Shown: piece by piece, positions 22,726 to 33,707 of the stretch
Position numbering within the stretch: the stretch's first letter is position 1
Layout: each line of letters starts with the position of its first letter
Assembly (NCBI RefSeq): GCF_000350225.1
Contig: NW_005179273.1
Span: 17,497-81,496 of the forward strand
Reading direction: 5' to 3'
DNA from: Chondrus crispus
Taxonomy: Eukaryota > Rhodophyta > Florideophyceae > Gigartinales > Gigartinaceae
DNA length: 64,000 nucleotides
Position numbers and translations under genes: made by a program
Notes under the pieces: generated by a model
The model's database searches: none
What the model was told of the DNA's origin: nothing
Seen by the model: only the letters and a program-made list of their open reading frames with translations

Positions 22726-23233
22726 CGAGGGGGACGCGATCTGTCATCGCCCCTTCCTCCTCCGCTTTGAGGAAGGCACGGGTGGGCGTGCTGTGTCATG
22801 CCGATGACAAAGAGGAATTAGAAGCAACGAACGGACTCGAAGAAACGCGAGCGGGACTTCTGGAAACCCTGCAGAGGCAGCGGGCCCGCTTGGGCCAGGA
22901 CGACGCCACCCTCTCGCGGTCCGGATGACGCACCTGGGAGTCCGAGCCCGCTCCTCGGCGGGGTCCCGACGACCACCGCCTCCGCCATCGTTGGCTTCAC
23001 GACGCCCGGGGGTGACTGCGGGAGAGGAATAGACCGCGCGTCGGCCATGCTGACACGGGCGGCGACGCGAGAGGAGACGACCAAATGGAGCTGTCAAGGA
23101 CGGAGTGGGACAGTGCGCAAGGGGGAGGGAATTCGTATACCAGGTCGGATCTGCTCGGGGTTCGGGGAGTGGGACGGACAGGTTCCACAAGCCTCAGGAG
23201 TGAACGCGGACGTTCACTCTTGAGGGGGGGTGA
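22726..23233 (+). other. Region before the second V-type LTR
   Basis: No gene is recognised. The stretch ends TTGAGGGGGGGTGA directly before the LTR at 23234. This is a plausible polypurine tract, which would make 23234-23823 the 3' LTR of a plus-strand element whose coding part is lost. Confidence 0.45.
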
Positions 23234-23823
23234 TGTGGTATAACCCCAAACGGAAATTAGATTAGGATTGGATCAGGGACAGTAAGGCAACGAGCCTTAC
23301 AGCCATGCGCGCACACACGTGTCCTCCACGTGTACGGGACGCGTACTACACGTGGACTGTCAGCCCCGTCGGCTGACAGCGTTACAGTGTCGGTAGACCG
23401 GCACTACTGTAGAGTTATGATAGACTACAATGTACATTAAATATGAGCGGACCGCCGGCGGTGGAGGACGACAAGCACGGACTTGTCAAGGATCCTCCAC
23501 CTTGGTCCGCCCGCTTACTTTTAGGTACTTCCTTTAGTTACCTAAGAGTAGCACCGCGCGCGGATTGAGGACGCGCGCAGCACGCCCACGAGCCGGCTCC
23601 GCCTCCGCCCGTCGGTACTGGATCGTCACCCAGTACCGCTCCGGGGCGTCGAGGCGTCGAACCGCTCGCGCGTGCGCACGTCCTCCCCGATCCCGCTCTA
23701 CCACCGCTACCTCGAGCCCGTGCTCGGTACCGTGGGTGGGCCGTGCTTCTGTCTTCCCGCCGATCGGGGTCTTTCCGAACTGTCAGTACTCACCCCCTCG
23801 TCGTTGGGGGTGATTATACTACA
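23234..23823 (+). repeat. Second V-type LTR, opposite orientation
   Basis: 590 bp, TGTGGTATAACCCC to GATTATACTACA, the inverted counterpart of 21150-21739. No primer-binding site follows (the next bases are CTGGCGTAC), while a purine run precedes it, so it reads as a 3' LTR. It abuts the decayed Copia F at 23824. Confidence 0.82.
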
Positions 23824-25077
23824 CTGGCGTACAATGATAGTCGAGACTGTTTCCCTTCCACAAACGGAACACAGGCTACATTATTCTGAGGAGTGTCTAT
23901 GAAAGATATTCCGGTCACTGCACCACGCTTTTCCATTTCTTTCAATGTCCGAAGGTAAACATGACCAAACCTCCAATGCCAAAGCTCTTCTCCCGCAGTG
24001 CTTCCCACCGCAATGTCTGCCTTTTCCTCTGTGACTACATCTTCGAGAATTTACAGATCATCTTCGAGTTATGCAGTACGAATAGGTTCGTCTTTCATTG
24101 ATATAGTGCAAAGTCCTTTACTGAATTGCGTTTCGTATCCATCTCGGTCAAGGGCCGAACAGGAAACCAGGTTGGTGTCCAGACCCGGGACGTACAGTAC
24201 ATTGTTGAATATCAGCGTCTTCCTGTTGTCTTCAGAAACCCTTGCGCCGATATAAACTGAGCCTTTCTGATTTGATTTGATACTGTTACCATCACCAAGC
24301 GTGATTATTCTTGTCTGTGAATTCACAATCTCATCAAAAAGGCTATGATCTGACATCGTGTGGTTACTCGCACCGGAGTTAACCACGGCATACTTCTTTG
24401 AGGTTTTCCTTCTCTAGAGAGAAGAGCCTTCTCCTTACTTCCAACATCAAAGCTATTCGTATTTACAGGAGCACTGTGCTCTTTTCTCGTCCAGTGCCTA
24501 GTCGTGCGTGCCCGACATTCGCGCTTGAAGTGGCCATATTTACCACATCCGTAACACTGGAGGTGAGACTTGGTCTTTAAGGCTTTTTGGCTGATAGGTA
24601 TATCGTTTTGTAGGACCCTTCCAAGATTTCTCTCGCAATTCAAAGAACTGTATTCTTGCAGCAGGCGTGCAGTTACTTTCTCCCAAGAAAGATCCTTATC
24701 CTACATAGTCTGTAATGCTGTGATCACAGCTCCGTACGAAGAATCAGAAGTTCTGCCGAAACTAGCGAACAATATCGCTATTTTCATTGATTCGGTCACG
24801 GGACTGTCCATTACTTCTAGCTGATTAAAAATATTTTCAAAGCTGTCGACATACTCAGACATGGATTGAGATTTTTCTTGAAAAGACGGTTGGTAAAGTT
24901 CAATCTGTAGCTGTACTCGTGTCGCAGTGTTCTGCGTTGCATACCTCTCACGTAGCTTCTTATACTTTTTGAAAGGGATTCTTCCTCTCCCCAGCCACAG
25001 TGCGCAGCGGCTTATCGCCGAGAGATTGGACCAATAAAGATTTCGCCTTCAATAACTTTGTCTTTTCATCAGGCGTC
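23824..25077 (-). pseudogene. Copia F gag-protease fragment, part 1
   Basis: A minus-strand Copia polyprotein piece, distinct from the A-H clade and interrupted by stops and shifts. In sense order it has gag remains around 25077-24650, a CCHC knuckle (CYGCGKYGHFKREC, about 24545), a protease whose active-site Asp appears as Asn (VNSGASNHTM), a VLYVPGL segment, and a gag-pre-integrase motif (LWHWRFGHV, about 23980). It is cut at 23824 by the V-type LTR, so integrase and RT are missing. It joins 30000-30165 once element E is removed. Confidence 0.87.
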
Positions 25078-25237
25078 TGTCATGATTCCCATGCACAGCT
25101 CACACACCTGTACCACGCACACACGTAGCACAGATGCAGCACCCCAGGCAGCGCCGCAGCCACCGGCGCCGCTCCTCTTCTTAGTCGCGCACGATCCATC
25201 TGCCTCAGTAAACTCGGGTATCGTTCCTTGCACCACA
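25078..25237 (+). repeat. 5' LTR of Copia element E
   Basis: 160 bp, TGTCATGATTCCC to TTGCACCACA, preceded by the TSD GCGTC (25073-25077). It differs from the 3' LTR at about six bases and lacks a 67-bp segment present there. The following GGTTATGGTCCCGAATCG could be a primer site: its first eight bases match the initiator-Met half-tRNA site and the remainder does not. Confidence 0.9.
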
Positions 25238-25619
25238 GGTTATGGTCCCGAATCGAAAACCCACCCTGCAACACGATCACAAACCGCTCCGCCGCTCGTC
25301 ACAAAGACTAGCCAAGAGCACCACCACCCCGGGCACCCAACCCGCCTCCCTCCTCTACATACCTCCCCAATCGCCTCCGCCCCCACGCGTCGAGTGCAGA
25401 AACCGCAGCCAAGCACCCAAATCGCCTCCGCCACCGCGCGTCAAGCGTCGATCAATCATCTCGCATCCGCCACCTCGCGTCGAGCGCAGAACCCTTCACC
25501 CAGCCCAACTCAGCCACCAGCCTCCGCACGTCGGCGTCGAGTGCCGATCTGAGCCCCCATCCACCCCCACACAATCCCTTCCCTCAACCCCATCGACACA
25601 CCTTACATCTCCCGCTACC
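25238..25619 (+). other. Element E leader
   Basis: A C-rich leader with direct repeats of the type CGCCTCCGCCNCCGCGCGTCGAGCG. The frame is open from 25242, giving a Pro/Ser/Thr-rich reading fused to gag, but the first ATG in a good gag context is at 25620. I treat this as untranslated. Confidence 0.45.
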
Positions 25620-27130
25620 ATGGAGCACTCCACTGACCCCAACTCCCCGGATCACCGCTCCTCCCATTTTTACGGTAAACTCCCGCCCCTCCACCCTTCC
25701 GGCAACAACTTCATCCTTTGGAACCAAGCTATTGAGGACACCTCCATCATAAATAATATCCAGCACACGAGGGACACCAACTACACACAGCCGCCCCCGG
25801 CCACGCCGGAACACAAACAATACGTCAAAGACTGCGCAACCATCCGCATCCTGATCACCAACAGCATCCCGCACGAAATCGCAGAAATGACTGACATCCC
25901 TTCCGACACAACGCCCGCTGAGCTGCAGCAGGCCATCCAAGAACACTTCACAGACAGCTCCCCGACCACCCACCTTCTCCTACGTCAGGAAGCTGACCGC
26001 CTCCTATTCACTACCGCACTATCCGTTGATGACTACATTAATCAACACCGATGACACAGTCACTGTAGACGCCACCATAAAAGGACTGGAGCACCACCCG
26101 ACATTCAAGCACTTACCAGACACCTGGACTGAGACGGACTCAGTCCCCCAAACAATAACACAAGTGACGCAAAGACTCAAAGCAGTCCAAGCCCGCCACA
26201 CCACCCGGTCATCCTCCAACCCACCTGACCCCCAAGGGCTCGGCACCACCGCATCACGCCCAATCAAACAAGAATCATCCCCCCGACCCCGCGGTCGCCA
26301 GCGGGGACGAGGACCCCCACGTGCACAGTGGTACAACACACCGTGGATCCAACCACAACAATCGTACAACCCGTACCCACCCCCCGCCCCATTGGGCAAC
26401 ACAACCTCAATGGCACGCCCCCCCCGCAACCCAACCCCACCCCACCTCGTCCACGCACTCGCCGCCCCGCCAAAGCACAACTGGCAGCCACGGTGGACCC
26501 CCAACACAACGAGGAACTGGACGCCTTCCAAGCCACAATGCACAAGGATAATTCCCACGGTATGACATACATTCTAGACTCAGGCGCAAGCCCGACCCAT
26601 GTCACACAGGCAACTCCACCAATGCGCCCCCTCACCACGCGCATGACTACTAACACCGCCACCTCATCGACGTCGTCCGCCACCCATGCCGGCACAATCC
26701 AGATCACGACGAACAGGAATAAAGTCTTCTCACTCCCGGCCATCGCGAACCTGGACATAAAAAAAACCTCGTCTCTGTCAACGACATCGCCCGCCAATAT
26801 GGAGCCGCAATCTTCCGCCTCACCACCGCAGCCATCATAAACACCAAAACACGCCTGCCCACCGTCCTTGCCACAGCTACAGAACACAAAGGACTTTACT
26901 ACTTGAACCCCCCACCCAACTCATGCCACGCTCAAGCTGCCCCCACGGCCCCAACCACAAGACACACACCAACAAAAAAACCACCCCCCCTCGGACGACA
27001 GCTCGCGCTCGCAACCACACCACACCCCAGCCCCCCAAGGCAACCACCCCGCCCCCCAATGTCCACAGCAGACACGAAGCACCGAGGCACCTCACCAACC
27101 CTGCCCCGACCCCCCCGTCCAAACACGGTC
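25620..27130 (+). pseudogene. Copia E gag and protease
   Basis: The ATG at 25620 opens a copia-type gag. Residues around 25670-25760 (FYGKLPPLHPSGNNFILWNQ) match the N-terminal UBN2/DUF-like gag pattern. A stop at 26052-26054 and a shift to the next frame (26026-26565) break it. The protease motif LDSGASPTHV lies at about 26570-26600. The pre-integrase region begins at EHKGLYYL near 26885 and is then lost in C-rich low-complexity sequence. Strong C bias gives the coding text an unusual Pro/Thr/His content compared with the other Copia elements here. Confidence 0.82.
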
Positions 27131-29760
27131 AGGCATTAGAGCACGCCTTCCATCCTTGACACATAGTACTAAACCATGTGCGACCTGCCACCAAACAAAC
27201 CATGGCACGACAAGGACTGCTCCCCAACATCCCACCCTCCCTCGCACGATACGCCCCACGTATCACGTGCTCCAGTTGTGCGCACGCCAAGCAACGACTC
27301 CGCCCACACAAGCCAACTTCCCACCACTACCCAACTGGCTTCTCACTCAGCAGTGATATATGTAGCCCGATTGCACCCCCCTCCCACCAGCGAAACAAAT
27401 ACATCCTAACGGTCGTTGACACAAAGACACGGTACCTCATTACCGACTTTCTACCGAACCGTGCGCAAACACCACAACGTCTCGATTTCATCCTCAATGC
27501 AATCAACAAGCAAACGGGCCACCAACCTCGAATCATACGCACTGATAACGCACTCGAGTACCTCTGCCACCGCCATCCAAACATACACCAAGCACAACAC
27601 AAGCCACTCTCCCACCATCCCCTACACCCCTCAAGAGAACAGCCTTGCAGAGAGAATCAACAGTACACTATTAAATGCAGTTCGTGCTGCCCTGCATCAC
27701 AGTGAGCTCCCTCAACACCACTGGGAGGACGCAGTTCGAGAAACAAGATTTAAATACAATCACACCATGCACCACAGCACAAACGCCCTCCCCGCCACTC
27801 AATGGCACCACTCGGTGCCACAAATCCCCCAATTTCACATCTTTGGACAATTAGGCACCACCCCTGACCCCCGCCAGCGCACCACCACCATCTCCAAGCT
27901 ACACTCACGCTCTCGCACTGTACGGTACCTCTACCCCACCGACGATCGCCACATCATGGCACTGGACGTCAACACGAGCAAAACTCGCTGCATACGCACC
28001 GTGGAATTCCATCCCTACTTCCGCACACAAGACCCCAAAATGACCTCTGCCGCCGCCTTCAAGGCGTACACCCCCCATCGTACACCAGACGCGCTATCGG
28101 TCTACACCCCTGCCCCCCTCAACCGCGGGCAAGCCCGCAAATACCCCGTTGCAGACCTCTGGTCCACCGCCCACAACCAGGAGCTCGACACGCTCGACAC
28201 AAAGCGTGTTATACAGTGGACACCCGACGGCTTACTCCCGCGAATTACACGCCTCTTTCCCCTTACGATGGGGTACCGCGGTACCCCAGTAGCGCGCTAC
28301 AAGCGCGACAAAAACGGCAACGTCACGAAACGGAAAGCACGCTGCGCGGCTCGAGGAGACATAATGATACCAAACGTTCACTACGATGCCGAACGTACTA
28401 CAAACTACATGGCAGATAAGTCCTCGGTACGCCTGCTATTAGCCATTGCCGCAGCCCCCAACCTCCTCATTGAACACATTGGCATTGAGGCCGCGTACCT
28501 CCACGAGGAATTCGACCACAATGCGGAAAAGCCTGTCTACGTCCGTCAGCATCCCCGTTTCGACGGAACGTACAAGCATGAATGCAAAGGAGGAAAACTT
28601 GTCAAGAACCTCTATGGAACCCCGCAAGCAGGATTCACATACCTGCAAGCCGTTTTCGGCCTCCTCACCAAGGATGGCTTTCACCAATCTGAGGCAGACA
28701 CCTGCCTCTTCCACAAAATAACCCCTCCTCAGCCACATTCGTGGCGATCAGCATATGACTTTACCGTTACAGCGACCACACAAGCGCTGCTCGACGAATT
28801 CGCAAACCTGCTGACAAAGGCGTACACCATAAAGCGCCTCGGTGAGCCCCGCACGCTGCTCGGATGGACGGTACAGCGCACCGCCAACGGCGCGCTACAC
28901 ATATCCCAGCCCACCGCCACCGCATACATCCTGCGCAAAGCAGAGATGCACATTGCCAATGGCAAGCCCCCACCGTACCAGGACGGAATACGCCTCCACG
29001 GCCCCACCGACCAAGATGAGCCTCTTTCCAAACACTCCCAACTGAAAGAGCACCAACAAATACTCGGTGACCTGGGATACATCGCCGACTCCACGCGCCC
29101 GGACATTTAATTTGTCATCAACCGCCTGTCGGTCGCCGCCAACGCCCCGACAACACGGCACTGGAATGCCCTCAAACGCGTCCTCCGGTACCTCCGCCAC
29201 ACCCCCCAGCACGGGCTCCTCTTCCCCGCTGCCCACATACCCCTCCAATTCAGCAACGACACTGACAAACCCATCCCCAACACCCCCTGCTCACGTCCTA
29301 CTCGGACGCCGACCACGCGGCAGACGTCACTGACCGGAAATTCATATCTGGCATCGTCCACATATACAATAGCACTCCGATATGCATCACGGCCCTCTCT
29401 ACGTGTGAGGCGGAATACATTGCCACCACCGCCATAGTGCAGCAAACTGCATGGCTTCGCCGGACCCTCCACATCTGCAAGCTCAGCCCACATCCCACCC
29501 CCTTCTTCATGGATAACCAGTCTGCCATTCGCGTAGCCCGAAACACGGGACCGACCAAACGCCGCAAGTTCATTGATCTCCGGCATCACTTCTTGTCCCA
29601 TTATGCACGTCAGGGCAATATCGTATTGAAGCATGTCAGGAGTGCGGACATGCTCGCGGAGATATTCACGAAGCCGCTACGATCGGAGCCGTTCAGAAAT
29701 CTCACGGCGAAACTCCAAATCATCGCCGCCCCCCCACCCCCGCGCAGCACGACCACACAG
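27131..29760 (+). pseudogene. Copia E integrase, RT and RNase H
   Basis: The integrase core appears in two frames. The first Asp (SSDICSPI) and second Asp (RTDNALEY) are in the 27178 frame. The Glu (SLAERINST) is in the frame that runs to 29110. RT follows with GYRGTPVARYKRDKNGNVTKRKARCAARGD replaced motifs, YGTPQAGF and a palm strand. The catalytic YVDD has become YD (AYDFTV near 28755), consistent with a two-codon loss. A stop at 29110 and further shifts precede RNase H ([20 protein letters not shown]), which ends near 29740. The element is inactive. Confidence 0.88.
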
Positions 29761-29772
29761 CGACGGGGGCAG

Positions 29773-29999
29773 TGTCATGATTCCCATGTCCAAATTATGT
29801 CGCTCTGCGGCCGTACTGCGCCATCTGTAATGATATCCCTGTCATGATTCCCATGCACAGCTCACACACCTGTACCACGCACACACGTAGCACAGATGCA
29901 GCGCCCCAGGCAGTGCTGCCGCCACCGGCGCCGCTCCCCTTCTTAGTCGCGCACGATCCATCTCCCTCAGTAAACTCGGGTATCGTTCCTTGCACCACA
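29773..29999 (+). repeat. 3' LTR of Copia element E
   Basis: 227 bp, directly after the purine run GACGGGGGCAG and followed by the TSD GCGTC (30000-30004). The sequence TGTCATGATTCCCATG occurs at 29773 and again at 29840. The 5' LTR corresponds to the piece from 29840 on, so it lost 67 bp between these repeats. Confidence 0.88.
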
Positions 30000-30165
30000 G
30001 CGTCAGATCTTCTATTGCCACCCTGGCCAACTGATCGATATTCACCACTTCTAGAAGATCCCTCGACTCCAGCAAGACCTCAAACCGCAAAGACCACAGT
30101 GTGAAGTCTTCGCCTCTCTTGGCATTGAATTTGTGAAGACGACGTGATACAAGCTCGTGATCCAT
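30000..30165 (-). pseudogene. Copia F gag N-terminus, part 2
   Basis: The ATG at 30163-30165 (minus) opens MDHELVSRRLHKFNAKRGED, a copia gag start that continues across the E insertion into 25077. Removing E and one GCGTC restores continuity at this point. Confidence 0.82.
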
Positions 30166-30620
30166 CTTATCTCCGGGTAACAGTTACGTGTACACTCTGT
30201 TGAGATCAAGTACCCCAACCCTCAATGAACGTTGGTTCCTTTTTCGCGATGCTACCACTCCTAAGACGAGAAGTGGTGTAGCTGGGGTTCTGTCTACCCT
30301 GTATTCTTTATTGTGTTGAGCGCGTTCTGCTTATACACTGTTTAGGTTGCGTGTAGCTCTACTACGCGAAAAGGGTGTTGATAAAGTTCCCATTCAGTCA
30401 ATCAACTGTTCCGACGGCCACAAGGTATACGCATTTCCCATGACAATCAGGAGCATTATGTTGCCAACCTCCTAAGGCTTGTCGCCTTCCCTTTGTCCCA
30501 TTTGTAGTGAGAGCATTGTTATACCAAAGCAATCATTGTTGTACTGTATACTTGCAAGAGCATTAATCCCCGCAACAATTACTGCCCGCCACAAATAGTA
30601 GTACAAATATAAGAATAGCA
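30166..30620 (-). repeat. Probable leader and 5' LTR of Copia F
   Basis: AT-richer sequence upstream of the F gag. On the minus strand a TATAAGC motif near 30335 could be the promoter, and TGTGGCGGGCAG near 30593 could be the LTR start. Edges and primer site are not resolved because no second copy is present. Confidence 0.4.
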
Positions 30621-31480
30621 ACAATAAACAGAAGTGAGAAAAGACCACAATTACAACTTCTTCAACACAGACAAGGGCGGGATGGCTGCCGCGGAACAGG
30701 CGGGATGCGGGCGTGTGGCAACATCGGCTGCGGGGTTGGCGGCAGTTAGGGCTTCAGTTCATCAGCTAGGGGCGCGGTGGAAGCGGCGGACGATGTCCGC
30801 GAGTGGGGGTTGGGGGTGGCAGAGGCGGAGTCAGGGATTGGTGCCGCGGTTCGGGAAGCAAGGGGGAGATAGTAGTGACGGTGGAGAGGGAAACTTAGAT
30901 GGCTCCGGAGGTCGTTCGTAGAACAACAGCCAGGGCGCCACGGAGACGCATAGGGACCGGCGACTGCGCGCTGCGTCGCAGATGGCGGCGGGATTCTTGG
31001 GAGAGGCGGTGAGCAAGACCGGCCGCCGGGGAGGGGTCCGGCAGCTTCTCAGTGTTTGGAAGCCGGGCAGTGTAGAGGTCAGGTTCTCATAGACGAGGTA
31101 TGTGTTGCCGGGAACGCGCAGGACGATGCCGTGTGTTGGGGGCGGCCAGGTAAGTGGACGTCCATCGGCCGACTTACGGGATAATGACATCGGGAGGGAG
31201 GCCGGTGGCAGCTAGTGGCACACCACGTCGGACGGCATCTTGGGATGCTTCGAACGATGGGAACGCGCCGGCTCGGAAGGAGGTAGGGGCGATGGCCGGC
31301 GCTGTGATAGACCTGCTTCTTTCACACATCTCAACGTTGCAATAGTCATACAAAAACTCTTCGCTCCCCCTACACAACACACCATGACAGATAATAATTC
31401 TTCGTTCGTGCAGTCAACTTTGCTGCAACTTCAAGCGCAGGAGAGCTTAACATACACCAGAGCCTATACTACCTGAAAGG
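30621..31480. other. Unassigned region with possible gag remnant
   Basis: No confident gene. 30680-31190 is G-rich on plus with ORFs on both strands but no recognisable domain. An ATG at 31384 opens a short frame (MTDNNSSFVQSTLLQLQAQE) that stops at 31476. A shifted frame continues to about 31590 (YLKGDATEQF, YNFSDFTRLLPP). This may be a decayed gag start. The call is tentative. Confidence 0.3.
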
Positions 31481-31786
31481 GGATGCGACAGAGCAGTTTG
31501 CGATAGGGGGGGCTGATGGACGATTAGAGGGAGATTTTGCGATTTACAACTTTTCCGATTTCACCCGTCTGTTGCCGCCAAAGTGCACCTGATCGCCCCC
31601 CTAAACCCAACATTATCTCAAGATTAAAAGGCGACATGCGAGGTGCTCAAGAAATTTCTGGAAGTGGTTTCTAGCTGAAAGGCGGCCCCTGCCGCCATAG
31701 CAGTGCCTAATGGGTGTGACTATGGAGGGGCGGTGTCGGACGAAACTAATGACCACTACGTGGTCTCGGCGTTAGCCGGGATCTAC

Positions 31787-31888
31787 AAGGGTGAGCGCGG
31801 TCTGGTAGCGCGAGTAAACTTTGCCATTCTCTAACTCTCTTTGTATGTCTCCGTACTAGATCGACAAACTCCCAGAGGCTCACCCTTG
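31787..31888. repeat. 13-bp inverted repeat, 100-bp span
   Basis: TACAAGGGTGAGC and its exact complement GCTCACCCTTGTA bound a stretch of about 100 bp just downstream of the cysteine-rich gene's stop. It could be a structured 3' end or the ends of a tiny inverted-repeat element. No TSD was recognised. Confidence 0.5.
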
Positions 31889-31938
31889 TAAAAAGCTCGT
31901 ACTTTACTACTAAGGAAACGTAGTAGTGCTAGTTCTCC

Positions 31939-32712
31939 CTACACATCCGCGTCATATTTATGATGCGAAAAGCACTTCCAAAGCGATGTGACCTTCAAAT
32001 ACACACATTTGTGATGAAGGCATTTCTTCGTGCTACACTCGAAATCTGAGACACAAGTCTCACACTCTGCCTTATAGCAACGCTTCAGGCTCTCATCAGT
32101 ACCGTCGGGGCAATTTCCGCCCCAGCATTTGCCTTGCTCACATTCGTCGCCTGTTGTGCATGTGTCACACTCCTTCTTCTTGAAGCACTTCTCCCGCGAC
32201 GGCGTTGTGTCAAAGATACATTTGCTGTCTTCACAGAGCTTGGTGGCACAGTCAAAGTAAGAGCTGCAAGAGGGGCATTCGGGCTCGAAGCAACGTCCTA
32301 GACTGGCGTCAGTGCCATCTGTGCACTTTCCGCCCCAGCACTTGCCCTGCTCACATTCATCGCCGGTTGTGCATGTGTCACACTCCTTCTTCTTGAAGCA
32401 CTTCTCCCGTGACGCCGCTGTGTCAAAGATACATTTGCCGTCTTCGCAATGCTTAGTTGCACATTCTCCGTCTGATAGACAAGGATCGCATTCATCTGCA
32501 AACCAGTTTTGAAGCGACTCATACGATCGATCTGTACACTTACTTGGAGATCCCCAGCATTTTCACTGGTCGAACTGCTCACTCTCGTGACATAAAGTGC
32601 ACTCAGGGAAAAGGCCTCCGTATCGAACGAATGGCCTAATGACGGACCCATACAAGGGCCCGAAAATGGAGAAAAGAGCAAGGCGCTGACAGAAGAGCAG
32701 GAAGGAAGTCAT
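31939..32712 (-). pseudogene. Cysteine-rich repeat secreted protein, one in-frame TGA
   Basis: Translation of the minus strand from ATG at 32710-32712 gives a 257-codon frame with a single TGA at 32563-32565 and a TAG end at 31939-31941. A hydrophobic start (MTSFLLFCQRLALFSIFGPL) looks like a signal peptide. The rest is Cys-rich with alternating modules (CEDGKCIFD, CFKKKECDTC, CEQGKCWGGKCTDG, ECPSC). A 71-residue unit is repeated in tandem with a 213-bp DNA period. In the other modules the TGA position holds Gly. This is the only likely host gene. It has no introns and its family is unknown to me. The stop could be a real nonsense mutation or a sequencing error. Confidence 0.75.
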
Positions 32713-32801
32713 GGTGCTTTGGTGCGAAAATGCGGTAACGAATTGCTACTCCGGTAGTTGTGGGGAGATGCCTGGGCATGTGGGACCTTTTAGTCTACGA
32801 T

Positions 32802-32807
32802 CTTATA
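32802..32807 (-). promoter_or_regulatory. Possible TATA box of cysteine-rich gene
   Basis: TATAAG on the minus strand, 90 bp upstream of the ATG at 32712. The position fits a core promoter, but there is no further support. Confidence 0.4.
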
Positions 32808-32956
32808 GTCGAGGAAGAAAAATTCCGCACAACCTATGAACGATATTTACTGCTGTGTCACGATTGATACTTCTAGGTGAGTTTGGAAAACAACGAAACT
32901 AGAATGTTTGGAACAAGATGGTTCTGAGCAGTGGGTCTGTGAGAAAGGATGCACAT

Positions 32957-33696
32957 TATAGAAAGGTCAGCGGGGCAGAGGGAAGAAGGATGGTTGAAGG
33001 TTGCTGGTGGTTGACGGGAAAAGAAGTTGATACCATTTTACTCTTGGTCGCCAACTATTGGCGCTACTTATACTCTTCGAACTACATACAATACGAGCCA
33101 TTAGGGCTGGTCACGTGACTCTCCTTCTTGCACTGGTTGATAATCAAGTGACTCTCCCTGTTGCACTCTCGGTTGATAATCAAGTGACTCTCCCTGTTTG
33201 CACTCTCGGTTGATAATCAAGTGACTCTCCTTCTTGCACTCTCGGTTGATAATCAAGTGACTCTCCTACTTCCACTCTCCGTTGATAATCAAATGACTCT
33301 CCTTCTTGCACTCTCTCTTGCTAATAATTTGGGACCGTTTGAGAGTCAATAATATCTGAATGTACTGTACTGTAGATTACAGATTTTACACTACGATTAA
33401 TAACCACTGTGGCACATACGTCATACGTGTCACACACGTGTCAAATCGAGAAAAATGAAACATGTTCAGAATGTACTGTAGAGTGCCACGAGGTACATAA
33501 CTTACACGTGTGAACACCAAAATTGAAACATGCTCGGAAATGATAGGAAAGTGCAACCGTGTACAAATATGACACGTGTCCACCTTGAAGACCAAACATC
33601 CTGAAAATGCTCTTGCAAGCATTTTAGGTTTCGTCGACGTACACGTGTAATATCTGTGAGGCTTGGAGCTTAGCATGTGGTCGAAGATTTCCAACA
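32957..33696 (-). repeat. 3' LTR of Copia element B
   Basis: 740 bp, preceded by the TSD CACAT (32952-32956). It differs from the 5' LTR at one base by eye (AGGTCAGC against AGGTCATC). On the sense strand it starts TGTTGGAAATC and ends CTTTCTATA. Inside, 33115-33320 holds five to six tandem units of about 40 bp (GTGACTCTCC ... TTGCACTCTCGG). 33425-33660 holds several ACACGTGT motifs. A purine run, GAGGGGGAG on minus at 33697-33705, is the polypurine tract. Confidence 0.96.
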
Positions 33697-33707
33697 CTCC
33701 CCCTCGA

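Noticed and set aside
21713-22799. Long Arg/Ala/Pro-rich ORFs across the hairpin array
   Set aside because: They exist in several frames on both strands, as expected of stop-poor GC-rich repeats.
30634-31190. ORFs on both strands at 30634-30921 and 30831-31190 as host genes
   Set aside because: No domain, signal or homologue is recognisable, and the G-rich composition makes open frames likely by chance.
33115-33320. Regular repeats that resemble a CRISPR array
   Set aside because: The units are adjacent tandem copies without unique spacers, inside a eukaryotic LTR, and no cas genes are present.
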